From CAYOHP01 sp964403795 [NCBI: uncultured bacterium] (GTDB lineage: Bacteria > Muiribacteriota > UBA6191 > CAZXTJ01), in NCBI GenBank assembly GCA_964403795.1, contig CAYOHP010000042.1, forward strand, positions 1 through 45,837: a DNA stretch of 45,837 nucleotides, read 5' to 3'. Shown here in pieces: positions 32,555 to 41,069 of this stretch (positions within the stretch are counted from its first letter, which is position 1; each line of letters begins with the position of its first letter). Under the pieces are notes generated by a model, which worked only from the letters and a program-made list of their open reading frames with translations, was not told the origin of the DNA and ran no database searches. Made by a program: the position numbers and the translations under genes.

Positions 32555-34642
32555 ATGGCGACCCGGCTCCACGACCGAGAGCTCGCGTCCCGTCCCCAGC
32601 CGGCCGCTCCTTCGGAGCCCCCGGCCGCACCGGCCGAGAGGCCCCTCGAGCACGAGCCCGTGCTCTCGATCGGCCTCGAGCGCACCGAAGGGCGGAGTCT
32701 CCGTCTCGGGCTCAGCGGGGACCTCGCCAGCCCGGTCCTCGAGGACCTGGCCCGCGGCGAGCTCGCCCGGGTGCAGAAGCACTCCGTGGTGATCGACCGC
32801 GACGGCCAGCTCTCCTACTCGCTCACCTACCCCCCGCTGCCCTCCCGGGCCGGGCGCAGGGCGCTGCTCCGCCCCGTCCTGCAGCGGATCCGGGGCCGGG
32901 CCGTACCCTACTGGGCGACCCTCTCGATCACCGACGCGGCCCGGACCCGCAACTACCTCCGGGCCATCCAGGCCTCGACCCGTCCCGATGAGGCCAACGA
33001 GCTCTCGACGGCCGAGTGGAAGAGGGTCATCGACCAGGTCCTCGACCTCGGCGTGGTGAACATCTCGTTCCGCTGCGGCGAGGTCCTGCTCCGGGAGGAT
33101 GCCCCCGAGCTGGTGAGGTACGTCGACAAGGCGCGGGCCACCGTCAACGTCTACAGCGACGGCAGCACCCTCGAACCCAAGGTGATCGGCGACCTGGCCG
33201 ATGCCGGACTGCATGCCCTCATGGTCCACCTCCAGGCGAGCACGCCGGACGCCCATGACGAGAGCTCACAGATGCCCGGCCTCTACGAGCGGGTCTTGAA
33301 GGGCGTGAGCCACGCCCTCGACCGGGGACTCCTGGTCGGGCTGGTCACCCGGGCCTCCAAGGAGGACATCTCCTCGGGCGAGATCGAGGCCCGGATCCGC
33401 CTGGCCCGGTCGCTGGGGGTCCACCAGATCACCATCGTCGACGCCATCCCGACCGGGCTCCAGCTGCACCGCGAGGAGATCATCCTCGACGAGGCCGAGC
33501 GCAAGGCCGTGGTGGCGCTGGCCCGGCGCTACAACCAGGAGCCGGACGGCTCCCGGGTGCTGCTCGAGTACTTCCCCACCAACGGAGCCGGCCCGGTGGG
33601 TCCCGACGAGGAGCTCCAGCTCCACGTGACCGCCCGGGGCGACGTCTGCCCCTGCGACTACACCCCGCTCGCCTTCGGCAACGTCCGGGAGCGGGACGTC
33701 CAGGTGGTCTGGGAAGAGATGTTGGCCCACCCGGCCTACGGGCGGCCGCCCGAGCTCTATCGCATGCAGGACGTCGGCTTCCGGCGTCGCTACATCGACA
33801 GCCTTCCCGAGAACACCAGCCTTCCCTATTACGTGGGCGGCAAGCAGCGCATCGGGATGATCGCCGGCTTCGGCGAGTTCCCCCTCTTCTTCGCCCGCGA
33901 GGTGAAGAAGTACGGCTACGAGGTGCTCGCCATCGGTCTGGAGGAAGAGGTCTCCAGCCGGCTCGCCGACTACGCCGACCAGGTCTGGACGGTCGGGGTG
34001 GGCGAGCTCGACCGGGTGATCCGGATCCTCAAGGAGCAGGACCTGACCGAGCTGGTCATGGTCGGCAAGGTCCACAAGGCTTCGATGTTCGGGAAGCTGA
34101 CCCTGGACGACCGCATGAAGCGGCTGCTCGCCTCGCTCCAGATCAAGGACGATCCCACCATCCTGGCCGCCATCGCCCGGGAGATGGAGTCCGAGGGCCT
34201 CCACATCATGGAGCCCAACCACTACATCTCCAGCCTGCTGATCCGGAAGGGCTGCCTGACCCGTCGCCAGCCCACCGATCGCGAGATGTCCGACGTCCGG
34301 TACGGCTACCAGATCGCCAAGCAGATCGCGGCCATGGGGATCGGCCAGACCGTCGCCGTGAAGGACGGGGCCGTGATCTCGGTGGAGGCCATCGAGGGCA
34401 CCGACAAGGCGATCACCCGGGCCTCCACCCTGGCCCACGGGAACATCGTGGTGGTGAAGGTCGCGGCTCCCGACCACGACATGCGCTTCGACGCCCCGGT
34501 GATCGGCGAGGACACCATCAACATCCTGTTCTCGGCCGATGCCCGGGTCCTCGCCCTGGAGGCGGACCGGACGATCATCCTCGACCGGGATGCGGTCATC
34601 AAGAAGGCCGACGACCGCAACATCACCATCGTCGCCCTCTGA
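32555..34642 (+). CDS. Degenerate radical SAM/SPASM protein fused to LpxI
   Basis: Protein of 695 residues. The C-terminal 265 (about 431-695) are LpxI (formerly DUF1009), which cleaves UDP-2,3-diacylglucosamine to lipid X and UMP in lipid A synthesis: RIGMIAGFGEFP, VGKVHKASMFG, SVEAIEGTDKAI and KVAAPDHDMRFD are typical. Residues 115-415 follow a MoaA/PqqE-like radical SAM protein with SPASM tail (PYWATLSITDA, ELSTAEWKRVIDQVLDLGV, VYSDGSTL, GDVCPCDYTPLAFGNVRE). The three CxxxCxxC cluster cysteines are gone (ITDAARTRNYLRA) and GGEP reads CGEV, so no 4Fe-4S/SAM chemistry is expected there; CPC at 365-367 of the SPASM region remains. Residues 1-110 are not recognised. No break is seen across the junction. 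The LpxI half is probably active. Confidence 0.88.
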   Translation: MATRLHDRELASRPQPAAPSEPPAAPAERPLEHEPVLSIGLERTEGRSLRLGLSGDLASPVLEDLARGELARVQKHSVVIDRDGQLSYSLTYPPLPSRAGRRALLRPVLQRIRGRAVPYWATLSITDAARTRNYLRAIQASTRPDEANELSTAEWKRVIDQVLDLGVVNISFRCGEVLLREDAPELVRYVDKARATVNVYSDGSTLEPKVIGDLADAGLHALMVHLQASTPDAHDESSQMPGLYERVLKGVSHALDRGLLVGLVTRASKEDISSGEIEARIRLARSLGVHQITIVDAIPTGLQLHREEIILDEAERKAVVALARRYNQEPDGSRVLLEYFPTNGAGPVGPDEELQLHVTARGDVCPCDYTPLAFGNVRERDVQVVWEEMLAHPAYGRPPELYRMQDVGFRRRYIDSLPENTSLPYYVGGKQRIGMIAGFGEFPLFFAREVKKYGYEVLAIGLEEEVSSRLADYADQVWTVGVGELDRVIRILKEQDLTELVMVGKVHKASMFGKLTLDDRMKRLLASLQIKDDPTILAAIAREMESEGLHIMEPNHYISSLLIRKGCLTRRQPTDREMSDVRYGYQIAKQIAAMGIGQTVAVKDGAVISVEAIEGTDKAITRASTLAHGNIVVVKVAAPDHDMRFDAPVIGEDTINILFSADARVLALEADRTIILDRDAVIKKADDRNITIVAL

Positions 34643-34824
34643 GACTCTGACGATCGGGCCGGCCGGGCACCTCCGCTGCCGGTTCCCGCCCCGGGTGGAC
34701 CTCCCGCCCGTCCCTCAGGCCGTGTCCCCTGGTCCCGCGTCGCCCGGGTGACCTCCCGTCGGAACCCGCGGGACCTTCCCATGGTCCAAGGAGGGCCTCG
34801 GGTCTCCCACCCGGGGCGCGCCCG

Positions 34825-34849
34825 CCGGCCCGCCGGACCGGCGGGCCGG
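34825..34849. repeat. Strong GC hairpin upstream of a kinase gene
   Basis: Perfect 12-base inverted repeat CCGGCCCGCCGG/CCGGCGGGCCGG around one base, in practice an 11-bp stem with loop GAC. It ends seven bases before the GAGG ribosome site of the kinase gene. No T-run follows. Confidence 0.6.
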
Positions 34850-34868
34850 AACACCGAGGCGGGTCATC

Positions 34869-37034
34869 CTGGAGCGCACCGGTACCCCGGTTCCCGAAGG
34901 TTCCCGGCTGGGCCGGTTCAAGCTCGCCAGCTTCCTCGGCCGGGGAGCCTTCGGCGACGTCTACCTGGCGCGGGACGACCGCACGGGGTCCCGGACCTCC
35001 CTCAAGGTGCTCTCCACCACCGCGACCCGCGAAGCCCGAGCGGGCCTGGAGCGGGAGGCCGCGGCCCTGCGCCGGATCGCGGGGCCCGGAGTCCCCACCC
35101 TCCTCGATTCCGGCGAGGTCGAGGGACGGCTGTTCCTGGCGCTCGAGTACCTGGAGGGAACCACCCTCAGGGAACGGCTCCGGAGCGGCCGCCTCCCGGG
35201 TCCGGAGGTCCTGGTGCTGGCCCTCTCCCTAGCCGACGCCCTGGACCATGTCCACTGCCGTGGCATCGTCCACGCCGACCTGAAGCCGGAGAACGTGCTG
35301 GTCGACCCCGAGGGCCTGGGCCACCTGCTCGATTTCGGTCTCGCCGAGGATCTCGAGGCGCCCGGGACGGGCCGGTCCGGGGGGACACCCCGCTACCTGG
35401 CACCCGAGGTGCTGCGGGGGGAACGTCCCGGAGCCGCCAGCGATCTCTACCAGCTCGGACTGGTGCTGTTCGAAGCCCTGGCGGGACGCCCGGCCTTCCC
35501 CGTGCGCAAGCGGGTCGAGGATGCGCTCCGGGTTCGCATGGATCCTCCCCCGGCCCCGGAGTGGGCGCCTCCCGCGCTGGCCCAGGCCCTGGAGGCATGT
35601 CTCGCCCCTCATCCCGCCGGTCGGCCCGGGTCGGCCCGGGAGCTGGCGGCGCACATGCGGGCCGCCTTGATGCCGGTAGCGAGCGGTCCCCGGTCCCTCG
35701 GTTCCGGAGCCCACCGGCGGACCTCCACCTCGGGGCCTCGCCTGCTGCCGGTCCGGAGCGAGACCGCCACCGGCCAGCCGGCCACTGCGCCCCTGGCCTT
35801 GGCCGTGACCGGACTCTGCGCCGGACTGGGCCTGGGGGCCCTGGCCCTGGATGCCGCCTTCCTCGCGAATCTCCTGGTGGTCCTCGCGGGAGGGCTCGCC
35901 CCGATCCCGGCCCTCCTGGTCTGGTCGTTGGCGATCCCTGGTACCGGGCAGGGCCTCTCGACCGTCTCGGCCCTCGCCCTGGCCCAGCTGCTCCTCGGAT
36001 GGCTGCTGATCCGCCTGCTGAGGCCGATACCCGGGCTCCCCGAGGATCTCGTCAACCTCCTCGACCCGCCCGGGAACCGCGGCGGGAGCTGCGGCATCCT
36101 CGAAGTCCTGGAGCGGACCGGTGGCGCCGCGGTCGCAGGTCTCCTGGGCCCTCCCGTCCTGGTCGCCCACCTCGCGGGCCGGGCCGCGGTCCGGCTGCCG
36201 GAGCCGGTCCGGAACCTGGTCGTCGGCCTGGGATGGGGCTACCTGGCCCTGGTCCTGGTCCGGCTCGCCCCTTTCTTCGCACCGGGGAGCGCCTCCGGTG
36301 GCCTGGTGGCCCTGATGCTCTTCGGGATCGGGGCGATCCCGCTCCTCTCGATGGGTCTCGCCTTCCCCGCGGTGACCGGACGTCTGCCCACCCTGGTCTC
36401 GGCCCCGGTCCGCACCCCCTGCCTGATCGAGGCGGTCGCCCCGGGTCTCGGCCAGGCCGCCACCGGCAAGCCCGGGCGGATCGGCCTGGCGCTGGTGGTG
36501 GGCTGTCTCACCCTGCTGGCGGCGCCCTTCGGGATCGGGTATCTCGCCGCCGGCGCGGCCTGGGCCTTCTCGATCCTGGTGGTGCTCTATCGCGGGCTCG
36601 AGGCCGAAGAGGCGCGCCGGGAGGAGACCAGTCGCCTGCTCCTCGAGGTAGAGGACCCGGGAGTCGGGAAGACCCAGTGCCAGGCCGGGATGGCGATCCT
36701 GACCGCCAGGTTGTTCCGGGCCTCGCTCGAGGGCCGGGTCATCCTCCGGCCTCAGCGCGGCAAGGGGGGGCTGCTCCAGGATCCGGCCCTGGCGTCGCTG
36801 GCCGCCAAGATCGGCGAACTCGAAGCCTGCCTTGCTCATGGGCGCCTCGAGCTGCGACGCCAAGGCGAAGTGGTGCGGGTCCACTGCGTGCGCCACGACT
36901 CGTGCCCGTCGCCGCTCCCGGCCACCACCGAGCGCTCCGCCGAGACCCGTCCACCGGCCGACGTGCCGTCGGCGGCGATCCCCACCCAGGCGGCAGAAGA
37001 AGCTCCGACCCCTTCGGCCGGCAGCTCCGGATAG
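34869..37034 (+). CDS. Multi-pass membrane Ser/Thr kinase with HAD catalytic loop, probable non-standard start
   Basis: Kinase of about 721 residues. The kinase domain starts with GRFKLASFLGRGAFGDVY, then SLKVL lysine, VHADLKPEN, DFGLA and YLAPE. The Arg of HRD is Ala, so activation-loop control must differ, but the catalytic Asp remains. Residues from about 300 on hold six to eight membrane helices, including a GLGQAATGKPGRIGLAL segment recalling TM2-type hairpins, and a soluble C-terminus of about 160 residues. No ATG, GTG or TTG lies in frame between the stop at 34749 and GTG 35007, which is past the glycine loop and kinase Lys. CTG 34869, or ATC 34866 six bases after GAGG, is proposed. 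The next kinase begins 47 bases downstream. Confidence 0.8.
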   Translation: MERTGTPVPEGSRLGRFKLASFLGRGAFGDVYLARDDRTGSRTSLKVLSTTATREARAGLEREAAALRRIAGPGVPTLLDSGEVEGRLFLALEYLEGTTLRERLRSGRLPGPEVLVLALSLADALDHVHCRGIVHADLKPENVLVDPEGLGHLLDFGLAEDLEAPGTGRSGGTPRYLAPEVLRGERPGAASDLYQLGLVLFEALAGRPAFPVRKRVEDALRVRMDPPPAPEWAPPALAQALEACLAPHPAGRPGSARELAAHMRAALMPVASGPRSLGSGAHRRTSTSGPRLLPVRSETATGQPATAPLALAVTGLCAGLGLGALALDAAFLANLLVVLAGGLAPIPALLVWSLAIPGTGQGLSTVSALALAQLLLGWLLIRLLRPIPGLPEDLVNLLDPPGNRGGSCGILEVLERTGGAAVAGLLGPPVLVAHLAGRAAVRLPEPVRNLVVGLGWGYLALVLVRLAPFFAPGSASGGLVALMLFGIGAIPLLSMGLAFPAVTGRLPTLVSAPVRTPCLIEAVAPGLGQAATGKPGRIGLALVVGCLTLLAAPFGIGYLAAGAAWAFSILVVLYRGLEAEEARREETSRLLLEVEDPGVGKTQCQAGMAILTARLFRASLEGRVILRPQRGKGGLLQDPALASLAAKIGELEACLAHGRLELRRQGEVVRVHCVRHDSCPSPLPATTERSAETRPPADVPSAAIPTQAAEEAPTPSAGSSG

Positions 37035-37049
37035 CACCCACCGGGCGGT

Positions 37050-37055
37050 TACACT
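37050..37055 (+). promoter_or_regulatory. Putative -10 element (TACACT)
   Basis: TACACT lies 26 bases before ATG 37082, in the short gap between the two kinase genes. No clear -35. Confidence 0.3.
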
Positions 37056-37081
37056 GGCGGCCAGGAGGCCCGAGGTTGCCC

Positions 37082-39751
37082 ATGGCCGACGATGCCTTCC
37101 TGGGACGCCGGATCGGCCCGTACACCATCCGTTCGCTCCTGGGAAAGGGCGGGATGGGACGGGTCTACCTGGCCACCGCCGAGGACGAGTCCGAGGTCGC
37201 CGTGAAGATCCTCCCGGCCGATGCGGAAAGTCCGGGCGGCACGCTCGCGGTCCGCTTCCGGAGGGAGATCCAGGCCTGCCTCGGCTTGCGCCACGTGCAC
37301 GTGGTGCGGATCTACGACGGCGGATCCGAGGAGGACTGCGACTGGTTCGCCATGGAGCTCCTCGACGGCACGACCCTGCAGGAGGAGCAGAAGGCCCGGG
37401 GCCGGCTGCCGAGGGAGGAGGCGATCCGGATCGCCCGGGAGATCGGAGAGGCCCTCGAGTACATCCATTCCAAGGGGGTCGTGCATCGGGACCTGAAGCC
37501 CGCCAACGTCATGATCGTCCGCAGCGGCCGCTCGGTGCTGATGGACTTCGGCCTGGCCAAGATCCAGGACCGGACCCGGATCACCAAGACCGGCCACGGC
37601 CTGGGGACCCCTCGGTACATGGCCCCGGAGATGCTCCACGGCAAGGACACCGGACCCTGGACCGACGTCTACCAGCTCGGCCTGATCCTGTACGAGATGC
37701 TCTCGGGCAAGTCCGCGGTCCGCGCCAAGAGCTTCGCCACCCTCGCCCATGAACTCACCCATGTCTATCCGCCGCGACTCTCGAAGTTCGATCCCGAGCT
37801 GCCCAAGGCGATCGACGACCTGGTCTTCAACTGCCTCGAGAAGGACGCCGGGGTCCGCTACCAGGCCGCCCGCGAGTTCCTCGACGACCTGGCCCGCGCC
37901 GAGCGCGGCGAGACGGTCCGGGTTCGCAGCGCCCCCGACCCGCTGACCCCTTCAGGGGACCAGCCGACCGTGACCGGCCTGACCCCGGAATCCACCCCGG
38001 CCGGTGCCGCACCCCGACGTTCCTCCTCCCGCCCCTCCCCGGCCGTCGCCCCGGCGCCCTCCGGGCCGCGTCCGGCGGTCCCGGCCGGCACCTCCGGCCC
38101 CGCTCCCCCGGGACCTGCCCCGGGCCGCTCCCCGACCTCCCCGTCGGGACCGGCGGCAGCCGTGGAGGAAGGTACCCTCTCGTTCTCGCTTTCGAGCTTC
38201 TCGAGTCCCGCCGTGGTGCAGTCCGCCGGTCGAGGCTTCGGGCTGGCCGCCCTGCTCCTCGGCCTGGCAGGCCTGTCGGCCTGGTTCTTCGCACCCCGCG
38301 CGGCGTCCGATACCCGCCTGGCAGGTCCCGTCCGGATCCAGGTCAGCCCCAAGGGAGCCGTTCTCGAGTTCGAGACCCTGGCCGAGGTCCAGGGGCGGGT
38401 CCGGGTCACCTCGATCGACCCGGCGGGAGCCGAGGAGGTCGTGCCGGTGCTTCGTGAGTACGGCTCGGCGGACGGCAAGGGGGGCTTCCGTCACCGACTG
38501 GTCCTGGGGGAGCTCCCCGGGCCCCGGCGTTACCTGGCCGAACTCCTCTTCCCCGATGGCTCGGCCCACCACAAGACCCCTTTCGAGATCCCGGGTCCGC
38601 CCCGGCTCGAGGGCTTGAAGCCGCGTTGGGTCGGTCCCAGCCAGGCCGACCTGGTCTATCGCCTGCCGTTCCCGGTGACCGGCAAGGTCCGGTATCGGGT
38701 GTCCTCCGGCCCCGGGGAGGTCGACCTGCCGAGCGAGCTGCGTGCGGAGGGGGAGGTCCGACTGCCCTTGGAGCGCCCCTTCGAGTCGATCGGGGCCGTG
38801 GTGCTCGACCTCCAGGGGGCGGCCGGGTGGACCGGGACCTTCGGTCCCTTCGACCTTCCCGGGCTCGACGGCCAGGTCCTCGATGCCCTGCATCCGGTGG
38901 ACGTTTCGGCCGAGCTTGCCGGGGCCGAGACCGCCTTCACGAGCGCAGGGGCCGGCGGGACCGCGACCCGGAGCGCTCCCCGGAAGGTCTCGGAGGCGCT
39001 GGGCCGTCGCCTGGGCGAGCTCGGCGTGATCGGGACGCTGGCCGCCCTCAAGCCGCACGCCGGCGAGTTCTTCGCCAGCCCCATCGTGGCCTTCGCCCGC
39101 AAGCGGGCCCTCTTCGAACGCCTCCAGGACCTCGAGGTGATCGACCTCTACTGCCGGGCCCGGGGCGCACCGCCCTTGGTCGAGACCGGGCCGCTGTTCC
39201 GCTCCCTGCTCGAGGTCACCACCCGGCCGGCCTTCGAGTGGCTGGAGGGCCAGATCCCTCCCGAGATCGTCGCCGAGCGGCGGGAGCCGGGCCAGGACCG
39301 CGACCTGCTCCGCCCTCGCGAAGTCCCCGCGGCCGCGGCCCGGGTGGTGGTCGAGCGGTCGATCACCGCCGTCGGCCCGCGTCGCGGCGAGATCCCCTCG
39401 GCCCGCGCCTTCGAGTTCCGGCTTCCCACCCCGGTCCCTGCCGAAGTGCACCTGGAGGTCCGGCTCCGCAACTTCTACGAGTCCTACTTCCTGGAGGCCC
39501 GCATCGACGACCGGCTGAGGGTCCTGCTCTGGAATCCCCGGACCGAGCCCGGTCTGCGGATCGGCCCCGACCTGCCGCGCCCCGAGAGCCTGCCGGTCAC
39601 CCGTCTCGCCTGCCGGCTTCCGGTCGAGGCCATCCAGGGCGGTCCGGTCCGGATCGAGATCGAGCTGCGCTCGGTGGCGGGGATCGGGGACTACGCCACG
39701 CTGATCGAGCGGGTCGCCGTGTATCATCGGGATCGGTCCCGATCCGGCTAG
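37082..39751 (+). CDS. Membrane Ser/Thr protein kinase with large extracytoplasmic region
   Basis: Protein of 889 residues. The kinase domain (about 10-275) is complete: GKGGMGRVY, VAVKIL, HRDLKPAN, DFGLA, MAPE. A Pro/Ala/Ser linker (about 290-365) and one membrane helix (about 385-402) lead to about 485 extracytoplasmic residues. These contain two or three fibronectin-like beta units, a helical part (GRRLGELGVIGTLAALKPHAG), and a C-terminal beta domain (LEVRLRNFYESYFLEARI to VAVYHRD) that resembles the end of the kinase at 42929. This is the PknB-like topology with a different sensor. ATG 37082 has GAGG six bases upstream; TTG 37076, seven bases after AGGAGG, is an alternative. Confidence 0.9.
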   Translation: MADDAFLGRRIGPYTIRSLLGKGGMGRVYLATAEDESEVAVKILPADAESPGGTLAVRFRREIQACLGLRHVHVVRIYDGGSEEDCDWFAMELLDGTTLQEEQKARGRLPREEAIRIAREIGEALEYIHSKGVVHRDLKPANVMIVRSGRSVLMDFGLAKIQDRTRITKTGHGLGTPRYMAPEMLHGKDTGPWTDVYQLGLILYEMLSGKSAVRAKSFATLAHELTHVYPPRLSKFDPELPKAIDDLVFNCLEKDAGVRYQAAREFLDDLARAERGETVRVRSAPDPLTPSGDQPTVTGLTPESTPAGAAPRRSSSRPSPAVAPAPSGPRPAVPAGTSGPAPPGPAPGRSPTSPSGPAAAVEEGTLSFSLSSFSSPAVVQSAGRGFGLAALLLGLAGLSAWFFAPRAASDTRLAGPVRIQVSPKGAVLEFETLAEVQGRVRVTSIDPAGAEEVVPVLREYGSADGKGGFRHRLVLGELPGPRRYLAELLFPDGSAHHKTPFEIPGPPRLEGLKPRWVGPSQADLVYRLPFPVTGKVRYRVSSGPGEVDLPSELRAEGEVRLPLERPFESIGAVVLDLQGAAGWTGTFGPFDLPGLDGQVLDALHPVDVSAELAGAETAFTSAGAGGTATRSAPRKVSEALGRRLGELGVIGTLAALKPHAGEFFASPIVAFARKRALFERLQDLEVIDLYCRARGAPPLVETGPLFRSLLEVTTRPAFEWLEGQIPPEIVAERREPGQDRDLLRPREVPAAAARVVVERSITAVGPRRGEIPSARAFEFRLPTPVPAEVHLEVRLRNFYESYFLEARIDDRLRVLLWNPRTEPGLRIGPDLPRPESLPVTRLACRLPVEAIQGGPVRIEIELRSVAGIGDYATLIERVAVYHRDRSRSG

Positions 39752-39806
39752 AGGCCTGCGGCCACGGTCCCGGGGCGGACCCGCTGCCGAGGAGGAGGTG
39801 CCTCTC

Positions 39807-41060
39807 GTGGAGTCCGAGAGCCTGATCCCTCCGCCCGAGGACCGCTCCGAGGCGATGGTCGAGGCCTCGCCCTTCTCGCCGCTCCTCGACCAGTTGGGGG
39901 ACGGCGATCCCAAGGTGCGGGAGACCGCCATCTGGGCCCTCGGCCAGCTGCGCTACGGCCCTGCCGTGAAGCGGTTCTCCCGGATCCTGGCCAAGGACGA
40001 GGATGCCCTGGTCCGGTGCGCCTCGGCCCGCGGCCTGGCGGTGATCGGGGGAGTCGCCGCGGCCCAGGCCCTGATCCGCGGCCTCAAGGACCCCGACGAA
40101 CTGGTCCGCGAGGTCTGCGTGATCGGCCTCGGGACGCTGGGCGACCCCCAGGGTCTCTACCCCCTCGAGGCCATGCTCCAGCGCGAACAGGCCACCCGGG
40201 GCGAGCTCGAGGGTCGGGTGCGCTGGGCGGTGGAGAAGCTGCAGCGGGCCAACGACCCGGGCGACCGTCCCGACCGTCGTCGCGGCGGCGTCTCCAAGAA
40301 GATCTCGAAGTACCTCGAGCAGGTCCACGCCTCGCCCCGGGACGGCATCGGCCACAACAACCTGGCGGTCGCCTATTTCCATGCCGCGGAGTACGACCTG
40401 GCCGTGCGCCACTGCCTCCTCGCCAAGGGTCTGGGGGCCCGGGTCACCTGGCTCGAGGAGGAGCTGGCGCGGGTCGGCCACGACTCCCGGGCGGCCCGGC
40501 TCAGCCCCGAGGACGAGGCCTTCCTGAAGGCGCCCGATCCGGTCCAGGTCGGCCTTCCCGGGGTCCGCCTGGAGCCCGAACCCCGTCGCATCGACGCCAG
40601 GGTGGGAAGGACCCGAAGCGACGGTTCCGAGCCCGACACGGTTCCCCGGGGCGGGGATCCCGCGTCCACGCCCGTCGGCGACGAGCCTTCCATCGATCTG
40701 CCTGCTCCACCGACCGCGGCTCCGGACTCGGTTCCCTCCGCATCCATTGCGCCGGCTCCCGCCTCGGCCCCGCCGGTGCCAGTGGCCTCGCCGCCTGCCT
40801 CCGACGTGGCGGCCGCGCCGGTCCCGGCCCTCCCCACGCCGCCCGCCGACCCGATCCCGTCCTCCGTCCCGACCCCGCCGGCCTCCGGATCGTCCCTCCA
40901 GGGACCAGTACCCGATCCCGCACCCGAGGCCGAGCCGGTGCCGATCGGCTTGGCGGATGCCGCGCCCGACGACGACCTGCCCTCCCGCCCCCTGAACCGC
41001 TCCGAGAGGCGCCGCCTCGAGAAGCTCGAGAAGCGCTTCCGGCGCCGTCGCGAGGGTTGA
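39807..41060 (+). CDS. HEAT-repeat protein with Pro-rich region and basic tail
   Basis: Protein of 417 residues. Residues 25-140 are PBS-lyase/HEAT-like repeats (DPKVRETAIWALGQL, DALVRCASARGLAVIG, DELVREVCVIGLGTLG). A TPR-like helical pair follows (GHNNLAVAYFHAAEYDLAVRH), then a Pro/Ala/Ser linker of about 140 residues and a very basic end (RSERRRLEKLEKRFRRRREG). No signal peptide or membrane helix. GTG 39807 is preferred, with GGAGG eight bases upstream; GTG 39798 lies inside that site. Position after two kinase genes suggests a scaffold or phosphorylation target, but this is positional only. Confidence 0.8.
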   Translation: MESESLIPPPEDRSEAMVEASPFSPLLDQLGDGDPKVRETAIWALGQLRYGPAVKRFSRILAKDEDALVRCASARGLAVIGGVAAAQALIRGLKDPDELVREVCVIGLGTLGDPQGLYPLEAMLQREQATRGELEGRVRWAVEKLQRANDPGDRPDRRRGGVSKKISKYLEQVHASPRDGIGHNNLAVAYFHAAEYDLAVRHCLLAKGLGARVTWLEEELARVGHDSRAARLSPEDEAFLKAPDPVQVGLPGVRLEPEPRRIDARVGRTRSDGSEPDTVPRGGDPASTPVGDEPSIDLPAPPTAAPDSVPSASIAPAPASAPPVPVASPPASDVAAAPVPALPTPPADPIPSSVPTPPASGSSLQGPVPDPAPEAEPVPIGLADAAPDDDLPSRPLNRSERRRLEKLEKRFRRRREG

Positions 41061-41069
41061 TCGGATCGA

